Shown one piece after another: positions 18,331 to 28,351 of a stretch of 64,000 bases of DNA. Positions within the stretch are counted from its first letter, which is position 1. Every line of letters begins with the position of its first letter. The notes under the pieces are model-generated. The model made no database searches, was not told where the DNA came from, and saw nothing but the letters and a program-made list of their open reading frames with translations. Location: positions 42,083-106,082 of the forward strand of contig CAJWEI010000002.1 in NCBI GenBank assembly GCA_913031285.1. The letters run 5' to 3'. Made by a program: the position numbers and the translations under genes. The stretch comes from an uncultured Alphaproteobacteria bacterium (GTDB lineage: Bacteria; Pseudomonadota; Alphaproteobacteria; Rhodobacterales; Rhodobacteraceae).

Positions 18331-19842
18331 ATGACCGTTTCCTTGACCGCAAATAATGCGGCGCTTGTTGCTGCGTCCGCACTCTATAAAGCAACCAAAA
18401 GCCATGAGGTGTCTTTAGAAAGACTTGCGACCGGCATAAGAATTAATTCTGGCAAAGACGACCCTGGAAATCTGCATAAAATCTCCCGTTTAGCATCCGA
18501 AACTCGCGGCATCCAAATGGGTATCCAAAATGCTCTCGAATTTCAAAGTATTTTGGAAATTGCTGACAGTACCAATGTTGAAATTTCAAATAAACTGCAA
18601 TCTCTGCGGGAAAAATCTATTTTGGCGATGAATTCAACTTATACAGTCCAAGATCGGGCTGATCTGCAGATTGACGCAGCACAAACTATAGCTGGAGCTG
18701 ACCAAATGGCCACAGTTGCGGCATATAATAATCAGTCATTGACAGATGGGACATTCACCAGCAAAACGATCAGCCTAGGCGATGCAACGGCTGACCAAAT
18801 AACCGTGAGTATAGAAAGCTCTAAGACGGCGGCACTGGGACAGTATTACATTTCCGGCACGTCGCATCTCAAAGTAGCAGCAAGTAACGATACGTCAGCA
18901 GTAACCGATGTAACCTCTCAAACGCTTAGTATTACGGGTAAAGCAAATGCAAGTGTTTCTATTACTACAGGTAGCTCTGCCAAAACCGCTGCTGCTGCAA
19001 TAAACGCTACTACATCAACTACCGGGGTATCAGCAACCGCATCAACAACCTTGAAAATTGATACACTCGCCAATTTAACGTCAGGCAAAACTGTAAGTTT
19101 TAAGATTGGTTCTACTCAGATTGCCAGTGCGCTGGTTACATCCAACGACTTAACAGCTCTAGCCACAAGTATAAATTTATCAACAGCCTCAACAGGTGTA
19201 ACTGCGGTAGTGGGAAGTTCGAATTCTGAATTACTTTTAAGCAATACGGACGGCTCTGATATACTAATAGATGATTTTTTGACCACAAACACAGATGATT
19301 TGTCAGCTTCAATACAGGTAACTGCGGTAAATTCCCGCACAGGGGCGGAAGTGGGAAGTGCAGTCTCATTGTATCATGTAATAAACTCTACAAGGCAGGC
19401 AAGCATTGATAGCGTAATAGCTATTGGTCAAGTAGAAATAGGTTATCACAAAACTTTTTCTATGACAGGTGGAGCATCAACTTCTACTCTGTTGGCACAG
19501 TCAAATACTGTTGCATCAGAATTTGTTTCCACCATTGATATATCCACTCAGTCAGGTGCAACTGCTGCAGTAAGAGTTCTAGACTCGGCTTTAACAAAAA
19601 TCAGTGAAGTTAGAGCTAGTATTGGCGCAGTATCTTCAAGACTCGACTCTGCAACAGATTTTTTAACGTCAATCAATATACCACTTAGCGTTTCACTTTC
19701 GCATTTAAAAGATACTGATTTTGCAGAAGAAACTTTAAATCTTACAAAGTCACAGCTCATAAGAGACAACGCAGCAGCCATGTTGGCCCAAGCCAACTCA
19801 TCAATGGCCTCTATTCAGGAAAAAATACTGGGTGGGCTATGA
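18331..19842 (+). CDS. Orphan flagellin-family protein
   Basis: The protein has 503 residues from the ATG (MTVSLTANNAALVAASALYK). The N-terminal D0/D1 helices (SLERLATGIRINSGKDDPGN, then a long coiled region to about residue 125) and C-terminal D1/D0 region (ISEVRASIGAVSSRLDSA and DFAEETLNLTKSQLIRDNAA, ending AMLAQANSSMAS) fit flagellin filament proteins. The Ser/Thr/Ala-rich middle contains two Flagellin_IN-like repeats (about 200-245 and 255-310). The conserved AAGLAIS-type segment after KDD is replaced by PGNLHKISR. No other flagellar gene is nearby. A TTG start at 18265 is possible but lies in a hairpin. Confidence 0.8.
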   Translation: MTVSLTANNAALVAASALYKATKSHEVSLERLATGIRINSGKDDPGNLHKISRLASETRGIQMGIQNALEFQSILEIADSTNVEISNKLQSLREKSILAMNSTYTVQDRADLQIDAAQTIAGADQMATVAAYNNQSLTDGTFTSKTISLGDATADQITVSIESSKTAALGQYYISGTSHLKVAASNDTSAVTDVTSQTLSITGKANASVSITTGSSAKTAAAAINATTSTTGVSATASTTLKIDTLANLTSGKTVSFKIGSTQIASALVTSNDLTALATSINLSTASTGVTAVVGSSNSELLLSNTDGSDILIDDFLTTNTDDLSASIQVTAVNSRTGAEVGSAVSLYHVINSTRQASIDSVIAIGQVEIGYHKTFSMTGGASTSTLLAQSNTVASEFVSTIDISTQSGATAAVRVLDSALTKISEVRASIGAVSSRLDSATDFLTSINIPLSVSLSHLKDTDFAEETLNLTKSQLIRDNAAAMLAQANSSMASIQEKILGGL

Positions 19843-20122
19843 GATTTCAAAACTAACAGCTCTTATATTTCTGATAGCGAGTTTAGATTAAAAAATTCTT
19901 AAGTCTTTCGGCTGGGATGCATTTCGCAAAATATTTCAGGAAAATTTCACCAAAAATAAATTCTACGAAACCCATATTAATTTCCAATAAGTCACTACAA
20001 CCGGAAAATAAAACTTTTGAGACCAGCTATGTTAATCAGCGTGGATAGCTTTATAGGCAAAAAGTCATCATAAACTTTCTAATTAAGCTAAATTTCAAGC
20101 GAAAAAATTTACTCGCCTGAGT

Positions 20123-22651
20123 TTAGTTAAAGCTACGTAACAAGCTTGCAGGTTTTGCGTTCAAAGAGCCCATCGCAAAAAACAGACCGGAAATAAGGTT
20201 GGCTAAGAGACCCCCAAAAACAATAATAAGGGCATTAGACCAGATAACTTGGAAATCTGTTTCAAGAACAAAACGACACACTGCATAGCCAGCAGCAAAT
20301 CCATATCCTACAGCAATCATCCCAGCCCCAGCCCCCATTATAGCAGCACGCAAGGCAAAGCTTGCAAGGATTGATCCCTTGGCTGCTCCAAGGGACTTCA
20401 AAACCGAGGCTTCATAGCGTCTTGCGGGCTCACCTGACGCCGCTGTTCCAACCAAAACCAAAAAGCCAGTCAATAACGTCACAGAAGCTCCATAAGAAGT
20501 TGCCGCCGCAATTGATCCAAGCAGCCCAGAGATCCTCTCAATAGCATCCTTAATACGTATGGCAGTAATATTTGGGAATTTTCCAGCCAAAATTCGAAGT
20601 AATCTTATTTCAGAACTTGGATCGGCATAAACAGTCGCGATGAACGAATGGGGTGCATTTTCTAAAGCTGCTGGATTCATGGTCATGACGAATCCGATTC
20701 CAGCGGTGGCGAAATTTACTTCTCTAAAACTCGTGATCGTTGATGTTATATCGCGGCCCATAATATTGACGGTCAAATCATCCCCCAAGGAAAGACCCAT
20801 CTCAGTGGCCTCTTCAAAAGCAAAACTAATCTGATTAGGTCCGTCATAATTTTTAGGCCACCATGTTCCAGAAACAACTTTTGAAACTTCTGAAGGGAGT
20901 TCGGAATATGTTACCCCACGATCACCTTGCAATACCCAATGTTCACCAGCCACTTCGTTCGCGGGACGACCATTAATCTGCGAGATGATCCCGCGCAGCA
21001 TAGGGGCCTGATCAAGCCGCGACACGCCCGTCTCCGCCTTTAAAATATCCCGAAATTCCGGCATTTGTGATTTTTGAATATCAAGAAAAAAATAGGATGG
21101 AGCAACTTTTGGTAGATCACGCTCTACTGCCGCCCTGAGATTCCCATCAATCTGGCCGACGCTGGCCAGCACCGACAAACCAAGCCCTAGTGCCAAAACG
21201 ACTGATCCTGTAGACTCTCCAGGACCGCTTATTGATGCCAGTGCCCAGCGTAAAATTGGAACGCCATGCATCCACGGCATAGCCTTTCTTGAAATCCATT
21301 TAATCAATTTGGCACTAAAAAGCAGAGTTATCAAAGCCAAGACTATGCCAAACCCTGACCAAAGCGTTAACCGAACAGCCCCCGTAAAAAATACCACTAA
21401 TCCCAAAAGCGCAATAACCAGCCCACAAATCAGAAGGACATGGCGTAGTGCGGGAATTTCATTAGCAATATCGCCAGTATCTCGGAAAAGAGTTGCAGCC
21501 CTAATATTCTCAACGCTTGCCAGCGGCCAAACTGTAAAAATGAGTGCCATCAAAAGACCGTAGATACTGGCCTGTAAAATGGGTTCCCCATACACACTGA
21601 TACGGATAGGGAATGGCAAAGCCGCCTCAATCAAGGGGGCAAAGAATATTGCCCCCCCCGTTCCAAGCACCAAACCAAGCGTAATGCCGACCAGTGAAAA
21701 GACAGCAATCTGTAAAATATAAACTTCAAATAGGATATTGCTGGTAGCTCCCAAACTCCGTAGTGTCGCTATAACAGGGGTTTTGACCACAAGATAGCTG
21801 CGAACCGCAGCTGAGACCCCAACACCGCCCACGGCAAGACCCGACAAACCGATAATGATCAAAAAGGCCCCTAGTCTGTCAACAAAACCCGTAATTCCCG
21901 GCGCTCCATCACGCCTATCCCGCAAGCGTAAACCCGAATTGGCAAATTTATCTTGCGCCTGTGCCACAATATTATCAAGGTCAGTGTTCTCGGTTAAATC
22001 TAGCCGATATTTTGACAAAAAGAAGGTTCCCGGTTTTAGAAGCCCCGATTTTTTTAGCGAATTTGTATAAACTATGGTGCGTGGACCAAGACTAAAGCCA
22101 TCTCCTGCCGCATCTGGAAAACTCTGCAATATTCCGCCTAGTCTAAGTTCCTGGGTCCCAATCATAAGACTATCGCCAATCTGTAAGCCTAAACGATCCG
22201 CCAGAACTGGTTCCATAACAACACCGTCTAGACCATCTTTTTTAGTTAGCGCCACAGAAAACTCTAATCCGTTTTTTAGTACCACTTCACCGTTGATAGG
22301 GTAATTATTGTCTACGGATTTGATCTGTGTCAACGCGCGCTCAGCAACATCCTCTCGATGCACAACTATCATCGACCTAAAATCAGCTACTTCCGATATT
22401 TTAAGGCTTTTACTTTCCAGCCATGAGCGCTCGCTACTCGATGCAAACCGGTAGGTAAACTCTGCCTCAATATCTCCACCAAGAAGAGTTGCTCCCTCTG
22501 CTTTGAGACCTGCCTCAATACCAGTTTTGACAGAGCCTACGGCTGCGATTGCCGCGACACCTAGGGCAAGACAGGCAATTAATATCCGAAACCCGCCAAG
22601 ACCACCACGCAATTCGCGCCATGCCAGTTTGACAGATATTCTAAATTTCAC
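20123..22651 (-). CDS. ABC exporter permease, FtsX-like (YbbP type)
   Basis: This 842-residue inner-membrane protein has an N-terminal span (MKFRISVKLAWRELRGG, then a hydrophobic helix), a periplasmic MacB-like domain, and two sets of FtsX-like transmembrane helices (about residues 260-370 and 720-835) plus helices near 400-500. This double FtsX layout is that of YbbP, the permease of the YbbA-YbbP exporter. The substrate is unknown; relatives are thought to act on lipids or lipid-like molecules. It overlaps the ATPase gene by 4 bp. Confidence 0.87.
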   Translation of the reverse strand: MKFRISVKLAWRELRGGLGGFRILIACLALGVAAIAAVGSVKTGIEAGLKAEGATLLGGDIEAEFTYRFASSSERSWLESKSLKISEVADFRSMIVVHREDVAERALTQIKSVDNNYPINGEVVLKNGLEFSVALTKKDGLDGVVMEPVLADRLGLQIGDSLMIGTQELRLGGILQSFPDAAGDGFSLGPRTIVYTNSLKKSGLLKPGTFFLSKYRLDLTENTDLDNIVAQAQDKFANSGLRLRDRRDGAPGITGFVDRLGAFLIIIGLSGLAVGGVGVSAAVRSYLVVKTPVIATLRSLGATSNILFEVYILQIAVFSLVGITLGLVLGTGGAIFFAPLIEAALPFPIRISVYGEPILQASIYGLLMALIFTVWPLASVENIRAATLFRDTGDIANEIPALRHVLLICGLVIALLGLVVFFTGAVRLTLWSGFGIVLALITLLFSAKLIKWISRKAMPWMHGVPILRWALASISGPGESTGSVVLALGLGLSVLASVGQIDGNLRAAVERDLPKVAPSYFFLDIQKSQMPEFRDILKAETGVSRLDQAPMLRGIISQINGRPANEVAGEHWVLQGDRGVTYSELPSEVSKVVSGTWWPKNYDGPNQISFAFEEATEMGLSLGDDLTVNIMGRDITSTITSFREVNFATAGIGFVMTMNPAALENAPHSFIATVYADPSSEIRLLRILAGKFPNITAIRIKDAIERISGLLGSIAAATSYGASVTLLTGFLVLVGTAASGEPARRYEASVLKSLGAAKGSILASFALRAAIMGAGAGMIAVGYGFAAGYAVCRFVLETDFQVIWSNALIIVFGGLLANLISGLFFAMGSLNAKPASLLRSFN

Positions 22652-23343
22652 TCTTCCGCCTCCTGCTCAAGCTGTAATCGTCCGTCAGCAAGTGCTATCA
22701 CTCTGTCGCATCTGTTAGCGAGGATCGGATCATGCGTCACTAATATAAGGGTAGAGCCATATTTTTCGCGTAACCCAAAAAGTATATCCACGATAGCCCT
22801 ACCATTTTCTCCATCAAGATTACCCGTGGGTTCATCCGCCAGCAATATATCCGGGCGCATGATCGAAGCGCGCGCTAACGCAACGCGTTGCTGTTCTCCC
22901 CCAGATAGTTGTGCTGGATAGTGATCGGCTCTATCGCCAAGACCAACAGTGCTGAGTTCCTCTTTTGCATTGCACATAGCATTTTTTACACCAGCCAATT
23001 CAAGTGGAGTAGCCACATTTTCAACGGCTGTCATTGTTGGAATTAGGTGAAACGACTGAAAGACAATACCCACATGCGAGCGCCTGAACCGGGCAAGTGC
23101 ATCCTCGCTAATATTTGTAAGATCAGATCCTAGAGCTGTTACAGATCCAGAACTTGCACGCTCAAGCCCGCCAATTATCATTAAGAGTGATGATTTTCCC
23201 GAACCGGAAGGCCCCGTAAGTCCTACCGTTTCCCCTGCCTTAAAATCCAGTTTTATGTCTTTTAAAATGCTGACTGCACCAGCATTACTTTCAAGGGATA
23301 GGTTTACACCCCTTAGGGAAATAATTGTCTCAGGCATATCCAA
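22648..23343 (-). CDS. ABC exporter ATP-binding protein (YbbA/LolD type)
   Basis: The 231-residue ATPase has Walker A GPSGSGKSS (about residues 44-52), signature LSGGEQQRVALARA and Walker [12 protein letters not shown], the combination typical of the LolD/MacB/YbbA group that drives FtsX-type permeases. It is first in a two-gene operon, its stop overlapping the permease start. In many proteobacteria a tesA-like lipase gene is divergent from ybbA; here the 599 bp upstream contains no such gene. Confidence 0.9.
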   Translation of the reverse strand: MDMPETIISLRGVNLSLESNAGAVSILKDIKLDFKAGETVGLTGPSGSGKSSLLMIIGGLERASSGSVTALGSDLTNISEDALARFRRSHVGIVFQSFHLIPTMTAVENVATPLELAGVKNAMCNAKEELSTVGLGDRADHYPAQLSGGEQQRVALARASIMRPDILLADEPTGNLDGENGRAIVDILFGLREKYGSTLILVTHDPILANRCDRVIALADGRLQLEQEAEE

Positions 23344-23942
23344 ACCAATCTCCTACGTTTTCTCTTTAATCCATATGGGACTAATCATTAGCAGAACAAG
23401 ATCAATTATCGGTTAGAGCAGCCATCTCATATCTATCAGAAATTTAAAGCTTCTAACTTTTTCTTCTTACGTATCTTAGGCTTATTTCCAAGCTATGAGG
23501 CTCAAATCTTAACTCAAAATAGTTCTCAATACGCTGGTAGAACCTTAACTACGGCTGTTATCGCCCATCAGAATATTATCATGAAAAATAATCGTTTTCA
23601 GCAATGTTCCAACCACAATACGCAGTTAAGTATACTTGCTTAGAGTCTCATTCTTGAAAGCTATAGCTAGGAGTTTTGTGTTCTTATTGCTTGCCATTAC
23701 CCTCGCCCATTTAGAGCTCCATTAGTCGCTTAATTCGAAACTTAAGGTATTTGCGAACTAAAAAATTAAAGATACTCCAAGTAAACTCTCAAAAAATGTA
23801 AAAAACACTTTTTAACTAAATTTTTGGCCTTTATGATACAAATAGTGAGTTATTAATCGAACTAAATAAATTAAAAACAATCTATAAAAAAATAACGAAA
23901 ACCAAGGATTCAAATTTTTTTACCATTACAGAAGGTATAACG
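23344..23942. other. AT-rich intergenic region between divergent ybbA and GST genes
   Basis: About 600 bp with no supported gene. It should hold the divergent promoters. AGAAGG at about 23930 is the ribosome site of the GST gene. No tesA remnant was recognisable. Confidence 0.5.
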
Positions 23943-24641
23943 ATGACGATTAACCCACGATTGAAGCTCATTTACTTTAAAATGCGCGCTCTTGCAGAGC
24001 CACCTCAAATACTCATGCATGCAGCTGGCATAAAATATGAGTACCTCATGGCTTGGGAATATTTTGGGAAACCATGGAATGAGGCAAAGAAAAATGTCGT
24101 TTTCAAGCAATTGCCAATTTTGGTAATCAACGAAACAGATACCATTGCCCAAAGTGGTTCAATTTTGCGGTATCTTGCAGAACTGTCGGGTATGATGCCA
24201 AAAGACTTAGTATCCATTCACAAAGCTGACGCCATCTTAGAGGCTGCTCAGGAGATGTTTGCGCCACTTAATCCAACTATCAATTTTTCAATTGGCGCAG
24301 ATTACGAAGCAAATAGTATTAAAATGCTGCCCGGCTTGGAGTCAAAGGTTAATGATTTTGAGCGACTTTTGGCTCTCGAACCCGACACGCCATTCTTCAT
24401 GGGAAATACGCCATCTCACTGCGACTTTTCTGTTTATCACCATGTTTCAATGGCGCAATTTATGCATCCCAATATTCTGAACAATGCTTTACATCTGAAA
24501 CAGCTATTAATTGCAGTGGAATCGCTCCCTAGTGTGCAAGAGTACCTAAACCAGCGACCCAATCTGATTGATGTGGGAAGGGAGCCTAAACTAGTCATTA
24601 ACGGTCGACCTGTCCCGACGGGGGTATTGCACACAGACTAA
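23943..24641 (+). CDS. Glutathione S-transferase family protein
   Basis: The 232-residue protein has a thioredoxin-like N-terminal domain (LKLIYFKMRALAEPPQILMH, with cis-Pro motif FKQLPILVI and the SGSILRYLAEL glutathione gamma-glutamyl site) and an all-helical C-terminal domain with the N-capping-type GNTPSHCDFSVY motif. The pattern is that of sigma/alpha-like GSTs, more often described from eukaryotes. It likely conjugates or reduces with glutathione in the cytoplasm; the substrate is unknown. It stands alone with its own upstream region. Confidence 0.82.
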   Translation: MTINPRLKLIYFKMRALAEPPQILMHAAGIKYEYLMAWEYFGKPWNEAKKNVVFKQLPILVINETDTIAQSGSILRYLAELSGMMPKDLVSIHKADAILEAAQEMFAPLNPTINFSIGADYEANSIKMLPGLESKVNDFERLLALEPDTPFFMGNTPSHCDFSVYHHVSMAQFMHPNILNNALHLKQLLIAVESLPSVQEYLNQRPNLIDVGREPKLVINGRPVPTGVLHTD

Positions 24642-24834
24642 ACCCTAGTTTAATCTTTAAGCTCTCTTGACTGAACTCTGTCCAACCAATTAGCTTAAAG
24701 TCAGAAAAACTTATAAGATTTTAAAACTATAACAGATGTATTGGTTCGCTTGAAATTATTTTTTCTAGAGACCGCAAACCGCTCAGCAAGCTAAGCTTGT
24801 CGAGAAAAATAAATAAAATGAAATGTAAAAATGT

Positions 24835-25791
24835 ATGACTGACATATCACAAGGCGAAGAAATTACGGCCCTTAAAAAAGAGCTCTCTAAACTGAGGCTC
24901 GAAACTAACCTGCGAAAATCTCTAGCAATGCAGCTTGAGAAACAAAAGCAAATTGCTGACGATGCCAAAGCAGTTGCCTTGTCTCAGTCTGAGCAGCTCG
25001 AGTCAGTATCAGTGCAACTTTCTAAGTATCTATCACCGCAGATCTACGATCAAATTTTCAGCGGTAAACAGAGCGTAGAAGTCAAAAGCTCACGCAAAAA
25101 ACTGACTGTATTTTTCTCTGATATTGTAAGTTTTACAAACATTTCAGATGAGCTTGAGTCAGAAGAACTTACAGCTTTGTTGAACTTTTATTTGAACGAA
25201 ATGTCTCAAATTGCCCTGAAGTATGGGGGTACAATCGATAAGTATATTGGCGATGCCATCATGATATTTTTTGGTGATCCGGAAAGCCTTGGACATGAAG
25301 AAGATGCTAGAAAATGTGTTTCTATGGCAGTTGAAATGCAAAAACGTTTAAGCGAGTTAGAAGGTTATTGGGGTCCGCATTTTGGGCTCAAAGAAGATCT
25401 GAGAATCCGGATTGGTATCAATACTGGATATTGCACAGTTGGGAATTTCGGAAGTAACGACAGGCTTGATTATACTGTGGTAGGTGGCGCTGTAAATTTG
25501 GCCTCCAGATTAGAAAACGCCGCTGAGTCTGGTGCTGTTCTCGTTTCGCAGGAAACATATTTGATGCTTAAAGATTACTTTTCTTTCAAAGAAGCTAAAG
25601 AGATCGACGTCAAAGGACTTGGACGCAAAGTCAGCTGCCACCAAATAGACCTGTCTGATACAAAGAAATCGGCCGCGCAAAATTTTTCTGGAACTGGCTT
25701 TGACTTAAAGGTAAATTCTAACTTACTAAAATTGGAAAATCTTGAGGACCTCAAAGAGATCGTTTCAAACCTACAAGCCATATCCGAATAG
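24835..25791 (+). CDS. Class III adenylate/guanylate cyclase with N-terminal coiled coil
   Basis: The 318-residue protein has a charged coiled-coil region (residues 1-65), then LSKYLSPQIYDQIFSG, the usual linker before a class III catalytic domain (about 85-270). Metal-binding Asp96 (VFFSDIVSFT) and Asp140 (KYIGDAIMIFF), Lys136 and Thr214 (DYTVVGGAVN) for purine recognition, and Asn221/Arg225 for transition-state binding are all present. The Lys/Thr pair suggests a class IIIb adenylate cyclase. There is no sensor domain or membrane span, so the input is unknown. No ribosome site is obvious. Confidence 0.88.
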   Translation: MTDISQGEEITALKKELSKLRLETNLRKSLAMQLEKQKQIADDAKAVALSQSEQLESVSVQLSKYLSPQIYDQIFSGKQSVEVKSSRKKLTVFFSDIVSFTNISDELESEELTALLNFYLNEMSQIALKYGGTIDKYIGDAIMIFFGDPESLGHEEDARKCVSMAVEMQKRLSELEGYWGPHFGLKEDLRIRIGINTGYCTVGNFGSNDRLDYTVVGGAVNLASRLENAAESGAVLVSQETYLMLKDYFSFKEAKEIDVKGLGRKVSCHQIDLSDTKKSAAQNFSGTGFDLKVNSNLLKLENLEDLKEIVSNLQAISE

Positions 25792-25824
25792 ACCATGCTC
25801 TTATAGTACGATGGCACACGAGGC

Positions 25825-26316
25825 CTAATCTTTCAACTCTTTCTCATAGACCCCCCAAAGCGATGTCTTGGGAACCCATCCCTTGAACCCGCCGGTGGTC
25901 AACTGGCACCAGTCCAATTCACATTTTTCGATTTGGGCAATCACGTCCTTTTCAAACCGAGCCACGATATTTGAATTTTCATCCGGCCTTTTAACCAAAG
26001 GCTGCATGTTAATTGTCAAAATCACAGTTCGAATACCTGAAAGTAATGAATAATGGACCCAACCACCAGCCCCGTCGATGTCGCGCACGCGTCGCCAGTT
26101 TTCGTATTCGGCATAGATTTCCAAAGGCATATGCTTACGTTTGTAGACCCAATCGATACGATGCGAGAGCGACGGTCCCCGGCGTGCATTTGCTTTACTT
26201 GCTTTAAGCGAGACAAAGCGCGGCAAAGGTAAATTGGTCACAGCCCCCTTTTCAACAGCTATAGCAGGTTCGGACATTAGAATAATTATTAAAAAAATTT
26301 CTAATAAACGTTTCAT
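25825..26316 (-). CDS. Secreted SH3-like domain protein
   Basis: The protein has 163 residues from the ATG at 26316, with a ribosome site CAGGAA adjacent. It starts with a signal peptide (MKRLLEIFLIIILMSEPAIA, cleavage likely before VEKG). The mature part has two bacterial SH3-like modules: one with the KANARRGPS...W start and GAGGWVHYSLLSG, and a second ending in GGFKGWVPKTSLWG. Such proteins act in the periplasm and often bind peptidoglycan. The open frame runs on to 26925, but those 203 residues are antisense to the divergent dehydrogenase and are discarded. Confidence 0.82.
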   Translation of the reverse strand: MKRLLEIFLIIILMSEPAIAVEKGAVTNLPLPRFVSLKASKANARRGPSLSHRIDWVYKRKHMPLEIYAEYENWRRVRDIDGAGGWVHYSLLSGIRTVILTINMQPLVKRPDENSNIVARFEKDVIAQIEKCELDWCQLTTGGFKGWVPKTSLWGVYEKELKD

Positions 26317-26425
26317 TTCCTGCCTCTGCAGCTTGCATCTTAGTTTTTTGCAACGGGTTCTTGTGACTTTGTACAACTTGGGCCACTCTGAGATCAACAG
26401 GTTGTACAGAAATGGAGTGGGAATA

Positions 26426-27412
26426 ATGGGATTAGACCGTTTAAGAGTTGCAGTAACCCGCAAGCTGCCAAAAATCGTAGAGAACCGTTTGGTTGAATTG
26501 TTCAATGTCGACCTTCGTAAAAATGATGCGCCGATGTCAAAAAAAGAACTTGTTGAGATAGTAAAACGTGTTGACATACTTGTACCCTGTATTACCGATA
26601 CGATTGACGCTGCCTTACTTGGACAGGCGGGGCCACAACTCAAATTGATCGCCAATTTTGGTTCAGGGTTTGACAATATTGATGTCAGCACTGCCTTAAA
26701 GCGTGGAATTCTAGTGTCTAACACGCCTGGCGTGGTTGCAGATGACACAGCCGATATGACAATGGCATTGATGTTAAGCGTGACCCGCCGCATCCCCGAA
26801 GGCCTCTCCACAATGCAGTCTGGAGAGTGGACGGGATGGTCACCGACTAGCTTTCTTGGAGGCAGAATCGGCGGTAGGCGCCTTGGAATTTTAGGCATGG
26901 GCCGTATTGGGCGCGCTGTAGCCAAACGTGCAAGGGCTTTTGGAATGCAAATTAATTATCATAACCGAAAAAGGCTGCGCAGCGAAATAGAAGAGGGCAT
27001 TAACGCGACATATTGGGAAAGTCTTGACCAAATGGTTGCTCGGATGGATGTTTTATCTGTAAATTGCCCACATACACCTTCTACTTTCCATCTGATGAAC
27101 GCAAGACGCCTAAAGCTTATGAAATCCAATGCCGTATTGATTAATACTTCGAGAGGCGAAGTAGTGGACGAAAATGCGATGACTCGCATGCTTGAAAAAG
27201 GCGAGTTGGCAGGAGCTGGCCTCGATGTTTACGAGCAAGGCAAAGAACTAAACCCAAAACTTCGGACCATGGATAACGTCGTTCTTCTTCCACACATGGG
27301 GTCGGCAACATATGAAGGGAGAGTCGAGATGGGTGAAAAAGTAATCATCAATATAAAAACTTTCGCAGACGGTCATCGACCACCAGATCAGGTCTTTCCC
27401 GCGATGCTATAG
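26426..27412 (+). CDS. D-2-hydroxyacid dehydrogenase (glyoxylate reductase-like)
   Basis: The enzyme has 328 residues from the ATG preceded by GGAGTGGG. The NAD(P)-binding site GILGMGRIGRAVAKRARAFG (about residues 154-173) and the catalytic triad Arg (INTSRGEVVD, about 243), Glu (GLDVYEQ, about 270) and His (LLPHMGSAT, about 290) are intact. It is similar to GyaR-type glyoxylate/hydroxypyruvate reductases, but the substrate cannot be fixed from motifs. It is divergent from the SH3 gene with a 109-bp shared promoter region. A longer frame from 26234 overlaps that gene and is rejected. Confidence 0.88.
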   Translation: MGLDRLRVAVTRKLPKIVENRLVELFNVDLRKNDAPMSKKELVEIVKRVDILVPCITDTIDAALLGQAGPQLKLIANFGSGFDNIDVSTALKRGILVSNTPGVVADDTADMTMALMLSVTRRIPEGLSTMQSGEWTGWSPTSFLGGRIGGRRLGILGMGRIGRAVAKRARAFGMQINYHNRKRLRSEIEEGINATYWESLDQMVARMDVLSVNCPHTPSTFHLMNARRLKLMKSNAVLINTSRGEVVDENAMTRMLEKGELAGAGLDVYEQGKELNPKLRTMDNVVLLPHMGSATYEGRVEMGEKVIINIKTFADGHRPPDQVFPAML

Positions 27413-27628
27413 GCAATCTCAATCTGACGTTAACGCAGCGAGTTCGCAAGTTCAGACCGCAAATGCTTTTATTGGGCTCGCCGCCAAAGGCCTTGGTCCA
27501 TTGAGCCAAAGGATTCGTCAATTATAAATTCGGGCGGATTGAATGTCGCTTGAGACACAATTCCTTGTGTTGTTTAAGACATGCACTTGCTTAAAAACTG
27601 CGTGCCTCATTTAAATTAATAGGCATTA

Positions 27629-28351
27629 TCAGACTAAGTGCTGGGCACCGTTTGCAGTAATGGTCGATCCATTTATAAATCCAGCATCATCTGAGGCAAG
27701 GAAAACCACACAACGTGCAATTTCCTCTGGTTCTCCCAGACGTCCTGTGGGTATCTGCGCAATAGTTGCATCTCGTGCCTTTTCAGGCATCGCCATTACC
27801 ATATCAGTAGCGATATATCCCGGACAAACCGCATTTGCGGTTATACCAACGCGGGCCCCCTCTTGCGCCAAAGCTTTTGTGATACCTAGGTCACCGGCTT
27901 TTGCCGCAGAGTAGTTAACCTGAGCAAATTGACCTTTTTGTCCATTGATAGAACTTATTGTAATAACCCTACCAAATTTGCGTTCACGCATGCCTGGCCA
28001 TAGTGGATGTGTCATGTTGAAAACACCGCTTAAATTAGTGTCAATAACTTCAGACCACTGTTCACGCGTCATTCTGTGAAAAGGAGCATCGCGTGTAATT
28101 CCGGCATTGTTGACGAGAATATCGACAGATCCCAAGTTCGCCTCAACCTTGGCGATGCCAGCAACACATTCATCGTAGTCTGCCACGTTCCACTTATAGG
28201 TATTAATTCCAGTTTCTTTGGAAAATTTCACTGCTGCCGCATCATTCCCAGCATAAGACGCTGCGACAGTATACCCCGCATCTTTGAGAGCAACTGAAAT
28301 TGCTGCTCCGATACCACGTGATCCGCCAGTTACAAGAGCTACTCTTGCCAT
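27629..28351 (-). CDS. phaB: Acetoacetyl-CoA reductase
   Basis: This 240-residue SDR enzyme starts at the ATG at 28351 with AAGGAG 8 nt upstream. It has TGGSRGIGAAI at residue 8, the NNAG motif (ILVNNAGITRDAPFHRM), and the Ser/Tyr/Lys triad in ISSINGQKGQF and NYSAAKAGDLG. The DAPFHRMTREQWSEVIDTN stretch is characteristic of NADPH-dependent acetoacetyl-CoA reductase, which makes (R)-3-hydroxybutyryl-CoA for polyhydroxybutyrate. It lies 137 bp after phaA on the same strand. No PHB synthase is in the window. Confidence 0.92.
   Translation of the reverse strand: MARVALVTGGSRGIGAAISVALKDAGYTVAASYAGNDAAAVKFSKETGINTYKWNVADYDECVAGIAKVEANLGSVDILVNNAGITRDAPFHRMTREQWSEVIDTNLSGVFNMTHPLWPGMRERKFGRVITISSINGQKGQFAQVNYSAAKAGDLGITKALAQEGARVGITANAVCPGYIATDMVMAMPEKARDATIAQIPTGRLGEPEEIARCVVFLASDDAGFINGSTITANGAQHLV

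Noticed and set aside
17773..19842. tRNA-Thr 3' end as an integration site
   Set aside because: No second copy of the tRNA 3' end and no integrase gene was seen in the window.
26317..26925. N-terminal extension of the SH3 protein frame (203 residues)
   Set aside because: It is antisense to the hydroxyacid dehydrogenase and has no family features; the signal peptide and ribosome site fix the start at 26316.
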